Source: Elephas maximus indicus (taxonomy: Eukaryota > Chordata > Mammalia > Proboscidea > Elephantidae). Taken from it: 64,000 bases of DNA. The notes under the pieces are model-generated. The model worked only from the letters and a program-made list of their open reading frames with translations, was not told the origin of the DNA and did no database searches. The stretch spans positions 82,968,268 through 83,032,267 of the forward strand of contig NC_064831.1 in assembly GCF_024166365.1 (NCBI RefSeq), read 5' to 3'. Shown here piece by piece: positions 21,392 to 32,384 of the stretch; positions within the stretch are counted from its first letter, which is position 1; each line of letters begins with the position of its first letter. The position numbers and the translations under genes are program-made.

Positions 21392-22165
21392 ATTGCTTTT
21401 ATTAAATTGGAATATTTGAAACAGAAAAGGTATTTGTCACTGATAACAAATGGTCAGGGCCTGTGTGATTCACTCACCATCTGTCCTGGTATTGACATGT
21501 CAGCATGACTGTAGAGTCATCTGGGAGAGAGGACGAAGGATAATTTGAGCACCTCACAGCTTTCACTGGGATGAAAACCAGATGAAAGACAGGAAGATAT
21601 TCTTGTGCTGCTCAGGCACCATGAGACCATAATATAAAAAAATAAAATAATATAAGATGGTAATTAACTCAAAGAGGTACTTTAATAATCAACAAGCATC
21701 CATTCTACAGGAAGGCCTATCCATCTCCCCTGAGGTGGAGACAGTGGCCCCTTGGGTCCAGCCATAAGCATTTATTAGGATCGGGCTATGGAATTCATCT
21801 TAAAGCTGTTTTCCTTGCTTAGAAGGAGCAGTCTCCCAGATGCCTGCTTTGGAAGGGCCGCAGCGAGGTCAAGGCTTTGTCCTTGACCTCATGTGGATGG
21901 AACATTCTCAGGTCAGTCTCTGAGTCCTAAATAGATCTGATCACTACATTGTTGATACGATTCAGTTATTAAGAAATCTATGGGGTGGTCAAAAAAAACA
22001 GATCAATGGTTAATCTTCGCTGAAAGTCAGAAAAGTTAACCAACCAAGTTGAGTTTAAGTTTTCTCTTGCTCACTTGATCTAATAATCATTTGTAGAGCA
22101 CAAAGCATCCCTCCCTGGGTACCATCTGGAGAAAATCAATCACTTGTCTCTCTGGACATGTTATC
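21392..22165. other. No recognised feature
   Basis: No gene or repeat family was recognised. An AATAAAATAATATAA-type patch lies near 21638-21655. Confidence 0.4.
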
Positions 22166-22169
22166 TTCC

Positions 22170-22560
22170 TTCTTTCCAAATTTTTGTTTGCTTGTTTTGC
22201 TGTTGTTTTTTAATAGCAAATACATACTGCATGGTACGAAGTGCAAAAGATACAAAAGGGCACACAGAGAAATGCACATCCCCCAGTTCCGTTCCCCAAA
22301 GGCAACCTCTGGCTGCTGGGCAGAGCACGTCTGTGTGTAATAGGCCCTTTTTTGCCATACGTCAAAAATAAACCTACACAGCTTTCGAAACCTTAACATT
22401 CTACATTGGAGATTCTTCCACAGCAGCATGGAGATGCCCCACTGCTACACAGTATTCCACTATACGGTTATGTCTGTTATCTTAAACTGATTCCCCACCA
22501 ATGGACATTTAAATGGCTCCCAAACTTTTCCTATTTCAACCAATGCTTCAATTAAATCAT
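22170..22560. mobile_element. Ancient LINE 3'-end-like fragment
   Basis: The layout (A/T-rich start, 'gtgcaaaagatacaaaagg', 'ccccaaaggcaacctctgg', 'acagtattccactata', 'ttccccaccaatggacatt') matches a widespread old mammalian LINE 3' module. The orientation was not settled. Confidence 0.5.
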
Positions 22561-22831
22561 TGTACCCGAGGGAAAAAAAAAAAAAAGACCTTATCTATTT
22601 ATTTATTCATTTACTCACTGGTTCGGTCACTCACTGTGTGCCAGAATCACCCAGAGATTTATGTAAGGACTTATCCCTGGGCTAAGAAAAACAGTAAGAA
22701 ATTAAACAGGCAAAGATATGACATGAGAACATTCTAGGCAGAAAGTTCGGGATGTGAAAAATCAGAAAGCTGAAATTAGAGGATGGAGAGGTGAGCAGGG
22801 ACCAGATATCAAGGCCACTGTATGCTTAGCT
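22561..22831. other. A run and TTTA-type tetranucleotide patch
   Basis: A 14-base A run lies at 22573-22586, followed by an imperfect TTTA/TTCA run to about 22617. Nothing else was recognised. Confidence 0.5.
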
Positions 22832-22999
22832 GGTGCCCTGGTGGTGCAGTAGTTAAGAGCTTGGCTGCTAACCAAAAGGTCGGCAGTTCGAATCCACCAG
22901 CCGCTCCTTGGAAACCCTGTGGGAAAATTCTACTCTGTCCTTTGTGGTTGCTATGAGTCAGAATCAATTTGAAGGCAATGGGTTTCGTTTTTGGTCTGG
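22832..22999 (+). mobile_element. AfroSINE-type SINE, short form, with TSD
   Basis: A clean head-to-tail copy: 'ccctggtggtgcagtagtt', 'gctaaccaaaaggtcggc', 'agttcgaatccaccag', 'ttggaaaccctgtggg' and 'ctatgagtcagaatca'. The 11-bp duplication TATGCTTAGCT occurs at 22821-22831 and 23000-23010. This is one of the best reference copies in the window for the short form. Confidence 0.92.
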
Positions 23000-23063
23000 T
23001 ATGCTTAGCTAAAAAGAGTTTTATTCTGTAAGACACCAGGAGTGGCTGAAAGGTTTATGCAAG

Positions 23064-23285
23064 AACAACAACAACAAAAAAAAAACCCACTACTGTGGAG
23101 CCAATGCTGACTCACAGCCACCCTATAGGACAGAGTGGAACTGCTCACAGGGTTTCCAAGGCTGTAAATCTTTACAGAAGCAGACTGCCAAATCTTTCTC
23201 CCACAGAGCCACTGGTGGGTTTGCACTGCCGACCTTGTGGTTAGCAGCCGAGGGCTTAAACACTGCACCATGTGGACTCCTCGTA
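23064..23285 (-). mobile_element. AfroSINE-type SINE, long form
   Basis: The CAA-rich tail at 23064-23088 is followed by 'tgctgactcacagccacc', the extra block 'gtaaatctttacagaagc' with 'ccaaatctttctccca', and the head 'ggttagcagccgagggc'. Its ACAACAACA tail resembles the RTE 3' terminus. Confidence 0.88.
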
Positions 23286-23835
23286 ATACAGCACACTGGC
23301 CACCTAACCCGTGTGGGCTCTGGATTCTGCGTGGAGAATGCATTAGAGGGAGCCCAGCAGGAGGCACAAGCAAGAAATGATGAAATGCCAAGAGTCTCCA
23401 CCAGGGGTCGCTAACGCACATACCTACACAGCCCAGGCACAGACATTTCCACAAATGCCATGTCAGCCAATATGGTAAGACCCCACAGACCTGTAGCAGC
23501 CACCAGCCTGACACCCCTCACCTGACCAAGGCGGCGGCGAAGGGGACAAGGGCGTTTATTTTAGTCAAGCTCTCCGAAGTATGAAGAGTAGCCAGACACA
23601 GTTACATTGGAGAAAGAGGATCCGCTTCTGGCTTTCATACACTGACCACCGTTCAATCCTGGAGAAGACCCGAGCCGTGGAGACTAAGGCAGAAGGGAAT
23701 CCCTCTGTCTCGCTTTCTTCCGAAGCAGGGGGAGAAACTGTGAGGTTTCGTGCGTCTTGAGCTGCCCAGAAAAAGACAGAAAGCAGGAAGCAGATTGGTA
23801 TAAATTAGGGCATAATTCACTGCTCTAGTAGTTCT
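23286..23835. other. No recognised feature
   Basis: Unique-looking, moderately GC-rich sequence. Open frames here show no recognisable domain. Confidence 0.4.
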
Positions 23836-24040
23836 CAGGAAGCCCTGATGGTACAGTAGGTAAAGCACTGAGCTGCTGAGAGGTCAACGGTTCAAAAACA
23901 CCAGCGGCTCCGTGGAGAAAGACGTGGCAGTATACCTCTGTGAAGGTTTACAGCCTTGGAAACTCTATGGGGCATTTCTACTCTGTCCTACAGGGTCTCT
24001 ATGAGTCGGAGTTGACTCAACAGCAGTGGGTTTGGGTCTC
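23836..24040 (+). mobile_element. AfroSINE-type SINE, long form
   Basis: Head 'gaagccctgatggtacagt', then 'ggttcaaaaacaccagcg', the extra block 'gagaaagacgtggcagta' and 'tgaaggtttacagccttgg', and tail 'ctatgagtcggagttgact'. Confidence 0.88.
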
Positions 24041-24077
24041 TATAACAGAATTCGCCACGGGGTCTTTTAAATGTAGT

Positions 24078-24881
24078 CCCTGGGGAGTGCAAACGGTTAA
24101 CTCACTTGCTTCTAAGGGAAAGGTTGGAGGTTTGTGTCCACCCAGAGGTGCCTCAAAAGAAATGCCTGGCCCTGTTTGGAGCAAAGGAGAATGAAGAAAA
24201 CCAAAGACATGGAAAGATTACTCCAAAGGACTAACGGACCACAACTACCACAGCCTCCGCTAGACTGAGTCCAGCACAACTAGATGGTGCCCAGCTACCA
24301 CCACCGACTGCTCTGACAGGGATCACAAAAGAGGGTCCCAGACAGAGCTGGAAGAAAATGTAGAACAAAAGTCTAAGCCACAAAAAAAGACCAGACTTAC
24401 TGGTCTGACAGACTGGAGAAACCCTGAGAGTATGGCCCCTAGACTCCCTTTTAGCTCAGTAATGAAGTCACTCCTGAGGTTCACCCTTCAGCCAAAGAGT
24501 GGACAGGCCCATAAAACAAGACTAAATGGGCACACCGGCCCAGGGGCAAAGACGAGAAGACAGGAGGGGACAGGAAAGCTGGTAATGGGGAACCCAAGGT
24601 CTAGAACAGGAGAGCATTGACATGTCGTGGGGGTGGAAACCAATGTCACAGAATAACATGTTTATTAACTGTTTAATGAGAAACTACTCCGTAAACCTTT
24701 ACTAAAGTACAATTTTAAAAAAAAGAAAGGAACAAATACATGTAAATGTAAAAAAAAAATAGTCCTGGCAATCTACTTCCAAAAAATCAGCCATTGATAA
24801 CCCTATGGATCACAGTTCTACTCTGATGCACATGGGGTCACCATGAGTTGGAATCGATTTGATGGCAACCGGTTTGGGGTT
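24078..24881 (+). mobile_element. AfroSINE-type SINE split by an L1 insertion
   Basis: The left part (24078-24170) ends at 'agaaatgcctggc'. The right part (24764-24881) resumes with 'cctggcaatctacttcc', then 'aatcagccattgataacc', 'tggggtcaccatgagttgg' and 'gatggcaaccggtttgg'. CCTGGC is present on both sides of the break. This copy shows the normal SINE sequence corresponding to the array unit at 17247-19134, with GGTCACCATGAGT where the array has the full palindrome. Confidence 0.85.
24171..24763 (+). mobile_element. Lineage-specific L1 3' end inside a SINE
   Basis: It begins in the 3' UTR ('ggagaatgaagaaaacc') and follows the 3' UTR at 13874-15374 ('gactgagtccagcacaacta', 'agtcactcctgaggttcac', 'caccctt') to 'actaaagtacaatttt' and A-rich sequence. 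The CCTGGC duplication (24165-24170 and 24764-24769) bounds it. Confidence 0.85.
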
Positions 24882-25458
24882 TTTATTTATTTATTTGGTT
24901 TCTGCCTTTTAAACAACATGTGGCATGCTCCTTTTCCAACTTACATATTAAAGTTGACACTTGTCTCCTTTTTATTCAATGTAAAAGAATATTACCAAAT
25001 TTACTCCTCAAAAAGTTACCTGCATACAACTTCTCATGATGAACACATCATAATACAAAGCACACTTAGTACAACTTATGTATATTCTACCTTGTTTCAA
25101 AAAATATTCAAGGTGACTGTGTATATATAATCAATGTTTACCACAGATCTTAAGTGTACTTTATGAAGACTGGTAAAAAATGTAACCATCAAAAGGTCTG
25201 GAACTTTGTAGGGACTTTAAGGTCACAGCTTTCTAGCCCACAAATTCAAAAGGCCTAGGAAACCTACACCAAGAAAGGTCTTCTGGGAGCCATCCAGAGA
25301 CACAGTGTATCCAGTTGCCAAGGGGTGGGGGGCTTCAGGTTGGGAGCACTCATGGGTTCCTGGCTACAGAGTAACCAGCGAGCACTCCGCCAAGATTGCA
25401 GACATTCTACTGAAAATCATGGAGCCACAAATTAATCTCTTCTGTTACAAAACATGTT
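24882..25458. other. No recognised feature; partly LINE-like
   Basis: The stretch 24895-25135 has LINE 3'-end texture ('ggcatgctccttttccaac') but is too diverged to assign. The rest is unassigned. Confidence 0.35.
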
Positions 25459-25459
25459 T

Positions 25460-25622
25460 ACCGAAAGTCTGAAGGTTCGAGTCCACCGAGAGGCACCTTG
25501 GTAGACAGGACTGGCCATCTACTTTCAAGGTATCAGCTGTTGAAAACCCTATGAAGCACAATTCTATTCTAAAACACATGGGATCACCATTAGCCAAAAT
25601 CAACTTGACGGCATTTGGTTAA
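25460..25622 (+). mobile_element. SINE lacking part of its head
   Basis: It shows 'gttcgagtccaccgagagg', 'atcagctgttgaaaacc', 'gggatcaccattagcc' and 'aatcaacttgacggca'. The first 30-40 bases of the head are absent or unrecognisable. Confidence 0.8.
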
Positions 25623-25702
25623 AAATCCTAGTGTTGAATCTGAGGTCTCCTCCTTGCCACGTGGCCTTGGGAAGGTAGCTTACTCTCCCTATGTTCACAT
25701 AT

Positions 25703-25923
25703 TAAAAAAACCAAAGCCCAAACCACTGCCGTCAAGTTGATTCCAACTCATAGCGACCCTATAGGATAGAGCAGAACTGCCCCACAGGGTTTCCAAGGCT
25801 GTAAACCTTTATGGAAGCAGAACGCCACATCTTTCTCCAAAGGAGTGGCTAGTGGGTTGGTTCGAACTGCCAACCATTTGGTTAGCAGCCAAGCATTTTA
25901 ACCACTGTGCCACCAGGCCTCCT
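25703..25923 (-). mobile_element. AfroSINE-type SINE, long form, with TSD
   Basis: A complete reverse copy with tail 'aaccactgccgtcaagttg', extra block 'ctgtaaacctttatggaag' and head 'ggttagcagccaagc'. Flanking TTCACATAT at 25694-25702 and 25924-25932, continued by A-rich sequence on both sides, is the target-site duplication. Confidence 0.9.
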
Positions 25924-26934
25924 TTCACATATAAAAAGGGACCAGTAATACCTACTGCCTCATGGGATCAAGTACGAACTGTTGCAAAGTGCCTAGTAAC
26001 ATCCCTGAAACAAGGCAAATGCCCAAAAAACATCTACTATTCACGGTATTGATTCCCTTCGTGCCAGGAGTAAAAAAACCAGCTATAAATACAGGGCAAT
26101 CAGGAAGAATGGGTCCAGCAGTATAACATCAGGCACCACTAGATGGCAATAAAGATGCTAAGTAATTGGTTATTAAGAGAATCCTTTTTAGAACCAAGTA
26201 TTCTGTTACTCAGAATTTCCTCCTTCATTCATTAAACAAATATTTATTCAATGCCTACTATGTACCAGGTAGGCAGCTAGGATACAAAAGTCAGTGAAGG
26301 AAGATGCAGCACCTGCCCACATGGAACTTGTGGTCCAGGTGGGGAGATGAACAAAAACATCAACGAATCATCAATGATCAATGGTAGTAAGCACTGCGAC
26401 AGTATATAAGAAGGAGAACCGACCTGGTTAGGGAGGGGGAAGCATCCTTGAGAAAGAGATGATGGAGTCAAGATCTGAGGAAGAACAGCAGTTGGTAGCT
26501 GGTGCGGGGTGGGAAGGGAGTGCACAGGAGGAGGGAAGAGCCTACCAAAGGTTCCCAGGTGAGCAGGCAGATGGATGTTCCTGTGGCTAGAGCCCAAAGA
26601 GTAGGGGCAGCAGCACTCGCGATGCTGCTGGCGGGACAAGCAGGGGCCAGGCCACACAGGGCCTCATACGCCTTACTCATGTTGGGGATTAGGGCCTGGA
26701 GAGCTGCAGCAGGCTACTGAAGGGGAAGGGGGGTGACTTGACCAGATCTACATTGTGACAAGGTCATCTTGACTGCCTCGGGGATTCCACTGAAAAGGGG
26801 TCCAAGCAACACAGAGCTATTAAAGTCATGTGTTGCTTGATGTTCACAACACATTGTGTGAAATAGGACCTTATGTCATTAGGACCCTGCAAACACCAGA
26901 ACAGCAGTGCCTGGGAGTTATGTAAGTTGTCTGA

Positions 26935-27240
26935 CTTACAGACAACTCATACTTATGAATGCACTGCCATAAAGCCTATTTTATTAAAAATTTGAGTTAA
27001 ATACATACAATGGTTTGTAATAACACAGGCACTACTTTGTGATGCTCATAAAAACACTGCTCCTTTTCAAAGTGTTTAAGTGTTCTGTGTGCATAAAAAG
27101 GTAACATACATACTCTATACTAAGACAAATATTTGATACTAAATAAGAACCGTATGCACCTGCTCTGACTTACCTACAAATTCGACTTTAAGACAGACTT
27201 AGGAACAGATCTCATTCGTAACCTCGGGACTGCCTGTATG
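26935..27240. mobile_element. Tigger-like DNA transposon remnant
   Basis: One end reads 'cctcgggactgcctgta', and the interior has 'gacttacctacaaattcgac' and, near the other end, 'ctgacttacagacaactca'. The sense/antisense 'acttac...gtaa' theme and the terminal 'gactgcctg' resemble Tigger elements. No transposase frame is present. Confidence 0.4.
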
Positions 27241-27327
27241 CATGAGACATGAGATACACGTGTTGCATGGGAGAAGCTGTTTTGTTCACTACACCCGGTT
27301 GGATCAGGATTTCTGAGCTTTGTTATA

Positions 27328-27497
27328 ACCTTGTGGCCTGGTGGCACAGTGGTCAAGAGCTCAGCTGCTAAGCAAAAGGTCGGCAGTTCAAATCCACCAG
27401 CTACTCCTTGGAAACCCTATGGGACAGTTCTACTCTGTCCTATTGGGTCACTATAAGTCAGAACCAACTCCCACAGGCTTTTGTTGTTGTTATTATA
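27328..27497 (+). mobile_element. AfroSINE-type SINE, short form
   Basis: Head 'ggcctggtggcacagtgg', 'gcaaaaggtcggcagttc', then 'ttggaaaccctatgggac', 'gtcactataagtcagaacc' and a TTGTTGTTGTT tail, again like the RTE terminus. Confidence 0.9.
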
Positions 27498-28060
27498 ATC
27501 TAATGGAACGATGGATGTACATAGGCATTCTGACATTGCCCGAATGGAAGTTATGTGGCACATGAGTCCAGGGAGGAATGCTATATCTTGGATTAGGGTG
27601 GAGGCAATAGAGATAAGGGATTTAAGAGATGGGGAAAGGTAAAAGAACTCAATGGCTAGGGCGTGCCTCAGGAGAGGGAAATTCCAGAGATGGCTCCAAG
27701 CGTTCGGGACAGTGGAAGGTGGAGCTATCCACTAAGAAAGGGAAATGGTAGCCTTAAACGGTGGTCGAGTGAAGGAGAAGGAAGATCAGGAGCTCATTCC
27801 TAGATAAACTGACTTTGAGGGTATTTTGAGACATTCAAGTAGAAATGCCCAGAAGGCAATGAAATGTCTGGGTCTGGAGTACACAGGAAAACTACAGCCT
27901 GGAGATAAAACCCTGTGAGTCAGCTGGGCAGGGACAAGGCCATCAGTTGAGTAAAGGCCACCTGGATTTAGGACAATAACTAGGGGACTGGAACCCATCA
28001 ACTGATAACTGAAAGAAAGATATGCTAAAGAAGTTTTAGAAATGTAACCAAAGACAGAGG

Positions 28061-28465
28061 TCAGGACAGAGATAAGAGAGTTTTAAGAGAATGAACTACA
28101 AAAAGGACAAAAACTGGGAGTTAACAGGATTATAAGAAGCTTTTGCCTCAGTCTCCTTCCCAGAAGATGACTCTTCCTCCAAGTTCACTTTCACACTTTC
28201 AGAGAAGGGAGATGGTTCCTCTCAACAGCCCCCCCCCCCAATTTACCTAGCCTGTGTCTGGGTGCTACCTGTTTATGAGATCTCATCACACGTACAGCCT
28301 TCAGCTTGAATACTGTGGGAGGAGGGAGCTTGGCCTCCTGGAAGAACCACTACCCCGACAGTTACTCCGAGGGAGGGATTTTAACATTTGAGAGACATTT
28401 CCCTCCCTGTTTAACAGTTAAAGCACAGTTAACTTACCTATTTTCTTTTTTCAGGGGAAGTAGTA
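28061..28465. other. No recognised feature; C run
   Basis: A 10-base C run lies at 28231-28240. No gene or family was recognised. Confidence 0.4.
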
Positions 28466-28469
28466 GACA

Positions 28470-28600
28470 CACGGAGAACTAGGTTCCAATCCCAGCTCCC
28501 TCAAATATAAGCAATGAGAGCCTTGAACAATTACTTCTCTCTCTAAACTCTAGTTTCCCTAACTTTTAAGAGGATTGCTCTGCCACTAACTCTCATAAAA
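28470..28600 (+). mobile_element. MIR-like fragment
   Basis: The phrases 'actaggttccaatcccagc', 'gagccttgaacaattactt' and 'ctctagtttccctaac' follow the MIR core order in the forward direction, with considerable divergence. Confidence 0.5.
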
Positions 28601-30540
28601 AGAAAGAGGAAACATAAAGCAAATGTGGCAAAATGTGAACTAGCGAAGCTAGGTATTGGGGACGGATGTTTATGAAGCTAAATTTTTCTGGTAGGCTTGA
28701 ATATTTTTCAGTAAAGAGCTGCGAGAGTATAAAATTTAACACAAAGAAAGCTCAATACAAATATTCACTGTCATTTAACACTAGACTCTACTGAAATTAC
28801 ATTGTTCCTGCAGCTTTTTGCCACTAGACTGGAGGCACCTTGAGGACAGGGAAGGTCATTGTCTCTCCATCTCTGCATCCCCAGTTTCTCCCACAGTCCC
28901 TGCCTGGTACGTGGCAGACGGAGGGAGTTGCAAATAGCCATGTACCAGAGTCACATGCAGGCTTCCCACCCCCCTCCCAAAATACAGATTTCTGGGCCCC
29001 AGGCCTATTAGGGAAGGTGTCCTGGTTCTTGCACAGCAGTGGCTGAGTCAAGGGATGACCCTCAATGTCCTTTATCAGTACGAAACCCCTCATTCTCTAT
29101 GGACAACTGATGTTTGCTAAACCGTATGTAAAATTGCTATTAAAATGCAGCTTCAAGACATGTCTTCCTGTTCCACCTCAACTCCACTGGATTAAGTAGA
29201 GGTTGATTTTTAAGCTCCCTCATGTGATTCTGATATAGCTATGAAAACTGTGGATGTATTTACTATGGGTTTGTTGAATGAATAAGTGATTGAATGAATG
29301 AGTGAATAAGTAAATGAATGAACAAATGGTATCCTCTGCTGTGGAAAATGCTCCTCTCTTCCCATCTCCTTCACCAACTGACATTAGGCATGTCAAGGTG
29401 ATTGGCCCTCCTGGGCCAGACAGGAAGCTGAAATGAGAGGAAGTTGTACCAAAAGCCTTTCTTCCAAGACTCCACACCTAAAAAGGTTTAGCAACAAAAT
29501 AATAATTTTTTTTTTTTTTTTTTGGAGTTCCTGACCCCTAAAATACAATGGGCCACAGATCAAGCATGTGCATCATAGTAGCATGCCCACTCCCCTTTTT
29601 TGTTCCCTTTTGTTTAGGATCCAAGTGTCATGTCCGATAGGTTCCTATCCCAGTTCCCCCTTGCTTCCCCCTCATTGCCCCCAGGAATACTTGTGTTACA
29701 TTGGACAGACTCACCCCTTACGTGAGTAGTCGGTTTACAGTTTGATTTGATTAAGAGACTAAGGCTATTAAAGCAGTTCAGCTGACAGTCACTTAGGGAC
29801 TCCTGAGCAGGGGCCTATCTATGGGAAACAGCACCTCTGGCAATCAGTTTTAAATTCCTGAATGATCTCTCATAGCTGGCATGGAAGCTGCAATGGCCAA
29901 CAGAAACTGCTCCTTAGCGTCCCTCCTCAAGCAGCGCCCAGGGCAGGCTCCCTACCTGCCATAATTAGTCATGCCTCTGCTGAGTCTAGGCAGAGTGTAA
30001 CACTGGGGAATCTGAGAGGAGCCAGGTGCCTTCACCATGCAGGGCTTCAGCTCTGGGGTAATAAGCAGTGGCATGCTGGTAAATATTTAACAACCAGGTC
30101 TCCAGGCGGAAAAGTCCTGAATTTGTGGTGTGTACCTATTGCTGTGGTATAAATATTCCTGAGGTGGCCAATTTCAAACTACGAACATGACATCACGGAA
30201 AGCAAAACTCAGAAGAGATATGCACAATCATTCTCGCCAGCTAACTCCAGCACACCACTCCCGGCCTCTGACCTAAGCGAAAACTGTCCATCTTCCCTCA
30301 GTAAGGATCTGCAGGCCCAGAAGCTGGACTGCACGGATATTTAGGTGATCACTACTGAGACTCCATCTCCTAATTTCAGGGACCAGATACAACTGCTAGG
30401 AACAAATGTTTGAAATATTCCAAGATCTTTACAATCCCTTCCAGCAATAAGGGTCTTGGCACAAAACATTAACATCTTTCTCCTCTGAACTGTCAAACTT
30501 CTACATCTTTTGATTTTTTTTTTAGCTAAGACTTATCTAG
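28601..30540. other. Long unassigned stretch
   Basis: No gene or repeat family was recognised apart from a GAAT/GAGT-type tetranucleotide run (29270-29327) and a 19-base T run ending at 29523. Sections around 28800-29050 and 29850-30130 are GC-richer and unique-looking. Open frames there have no known domain. Comparison with other mammals would be needed to say whether an exon is present. Confidence 0.35.
29270..29327 (+). repeat. Imperfect (GAAT)n tetranucleotide repeat
   Basis: A run of GAATGAAT/GAGTGAAT/AAATGAAT-type tetramers with single-base changes. Old LINE tails often end this way, but the adjoining element was not identified. Confidence 0.75.
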
Positions 30541-30544
30541 AATT

Positions 30545-30705
30545 GAGTCCATACCAAGCACTGTTCCAAACACAGCTCCTGTAATGATTCAATTCATCCT
30601 CACAAGCCTGAGATAAGTACTTTAATGATCTGTTTTACAGATGAGCAAACTGAGGCACCAAGAGGTTAGGTAACATGCCCAAGATCACACAGCCCTGAAT
30701 TGCCT
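30545..30705 (-). mobile_element. MIR
   Basis: Reverse MIR text: 'aattcatcctcacaagcc', 'gttttacagatgagcaaac', 'tgaggcaccaagaggttag' and 'catgcccaagatcacacag'. Confidence 0.8.
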
Positions 30706-31279
30706 TTGTAATTTCCCATAAAAAAAATGGTGAATGAATGGCCAGTTTTCCCACTCAGGTAGCTCTTCACGTATTTTGGATATACATTTAGTGGAAAAAC
30801 AAAAAGCATTATTTATACACATTTAATTGCAAATTGAATCTAATAGCTACATAATCATAATAAAATCTTTCAGAATGATCAGTTTTAGGAATAACAGAGC
30901 TTTGCCTTTCCATATCGACCTACACTGATAGAGCTCAAACCTCTTCACAGTTATCAATTAATTATACATCAATACTCCTTAGAGGCCAGGCATTACATTT
31001 ATGTTCTGTTTTATGCTTATTTTATAGCTCTTGTTAGTAATAAAAATATTAACATTTCATGCATCATACAATGTGCCACAGAGCCCAGAATTAGACATGG
31101 TTATCTGTTTAAAAGTTTTAAACGGTGACTAAATTTCTAAGAAATAATTTAATGTTTCATTATTACTAGCAATATCTCAAATTAATATAGCGTTTCACGT
31201 TTAAAATAATTTTTCTTGTGAGCTGAAAAAACATGTGGATTCTGGAGCCAGACACCTAGCTCTAGTGCTGTTCTGTGAT
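30706..31279. other. No recognised feature
   Basis: AT-rich sequence without a recognised gene. A short MIR-like phrase ('attctggagccagacacct') occurs near 31240. Confidence 0.4.
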
Positions 31280-31515
31280 TTTTTTTTTAATGTTTAATTT
31301 TATTTCAATTGTAGGAAATAATAGACTCATGTGTCAAAAATCAAAAGGTACTAAAACACAGAGAAAAAAACCTCTCTTCCTATTTCATCCCTCGAGACAA
31401 AATAATGTTAACAGTTTCTTATATCCTTCTAGAGACATTTATGCATATATGGTGCAAGCAAACGGCACCCATAATCTTGTGCCATTTTACACAAATGTTA
31501 GCATTCTACACTCAT
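31280..31515. mobile_element. Ancient LINE 3'-end-like fragment
   Basis: It resembles the module at 22170 in layout: a T/A-rich start, 'aataatgttaacagtttct', 'tatatccttctagagac' and 'tttatgcatatatgg'. It is diverged and its orientation was not settled. Confidence 0.5.
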
Positions 31516-31626
31516 TGAAAGTTTGAGCAGGTAACTCGTCTGAGCTAGTTTTCTCTCCTGAAAAGGGGATTTGGGAGGATTAGATCAACGAATTACGCAA
31601 AACGCCTCAGTCTAGTGTCACGCCTA

Positions 31627-31738
31627 AAAAAACCAAAACCACCACCAATCCCTTGTAATGCAGTTGATTCCGACTCATAGAGACCCTATAGGGCAGAGTA
31701 GTACTGCCCCACTGGGTTTCTAAGGAGCGGCAGGAGTT
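31627..31738 (-). mobile_element. SINE, tail half
   Basis: Reverse copy from its A-rich tail ('aaaaaccaaaaccaccacc') through 'gattccgactcatagagac' to 'gggtttctaaggagcgg'. The head is missing. Confidence 0.85.
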
Positions 31739-31985
31739 GGCAACTAAGACCCTTTTTCCCAACCCTTAAAAAGGTTGTGAGATAAGTGGCCTGCAACAGC
31801 ATCAGCTCAGAGATTGTTAATCGGATTATACGGCCCAAACCCAGAATTTCCGGTTCAAAAGGTCTGGGGTGGGCCCCATAATTTGCATCTCTAACAAGCT
31901 TCTTGCTGCTGATAGGGAACAAGAACCACAAGAAAGAGTAGAAAGTTAGATGCCTCAGATTCCTAGAGATTCTACCCTAGATGGT

Positions 31986-32096
31986 TGTTGTGTGCCCTCC
32001 AGTCAATTCCAACTCACAGCAATCCTACAGAGCGGAGCAAAACTGCCCCATGGGGTTTCCTAGGCTGTAAATCTTTCTAAAGGAGCAGGTCGCAGG
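31986..32096 (-). mobile_element. SINE or RTE tail fragment
   Basis: 'ttgttgtgtgccctccagtc', 'aattccaactcacagcaat', 'gggtttcctaggctgtaaa' and 'tctttctaaaggagc'. The TTGTTGT start resembles the RTE 3' end. Confidence 0.75.
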
Positions 32097-32384
32097 TCCT
32101 CTCTCCCTCCGAATCGCTAAATAACCTTGAGCAAACGACCATCTCGGAGCTTCACTTTTCTGTTTTTAGGAGAGAGACAACTCCCATCTCAAAGGCTGTT
32201 GAGATTACATAAAATAAAGTATGTGCCTAAGGCACACATTTAAAAAATTAATATTGGTTTAGAGAGTAAATGTTTAAAAAAAAAAAAACTCACAGGGCAA
32301 GGAGAAAGGGCGGGGGATATCCCAATAACAGTGGTAAAAGGCAGATTTGGGATAAGTGGACGGATCCGTAGCCAAAGGCTAGCA

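Larger units (their letters stand above)
26225..28060 (+). mobile_element. Long old mammalian repeat, interrupted
   Basis: The left part (26225-26815) reads 'caaatatttattcaatgcc', 'tactatgtaccaggtaggc', 'ctgcccacatggaacttg', 'aagcatccttgagaaagag', 'cagggcctcatacgcc' and 'gtgacttgaccagatcta'. The right part (about 27580-28060) continues with 'ggattagggtggaggcaat', 'acattcaagtagaaatgcc' and 'ggtctggagtaca'. The order matches one widespread mammalian repeat known from the human genome, whose family I could not name. It lies on both sides of younger inserts. Confidence 0.5.

Noticed and set aside
22832..22900. tRNA genes at SINE heads
   Set aside because: Pol III box-like text is present, but all copies continue into the SINE and sit between target-site duplications.
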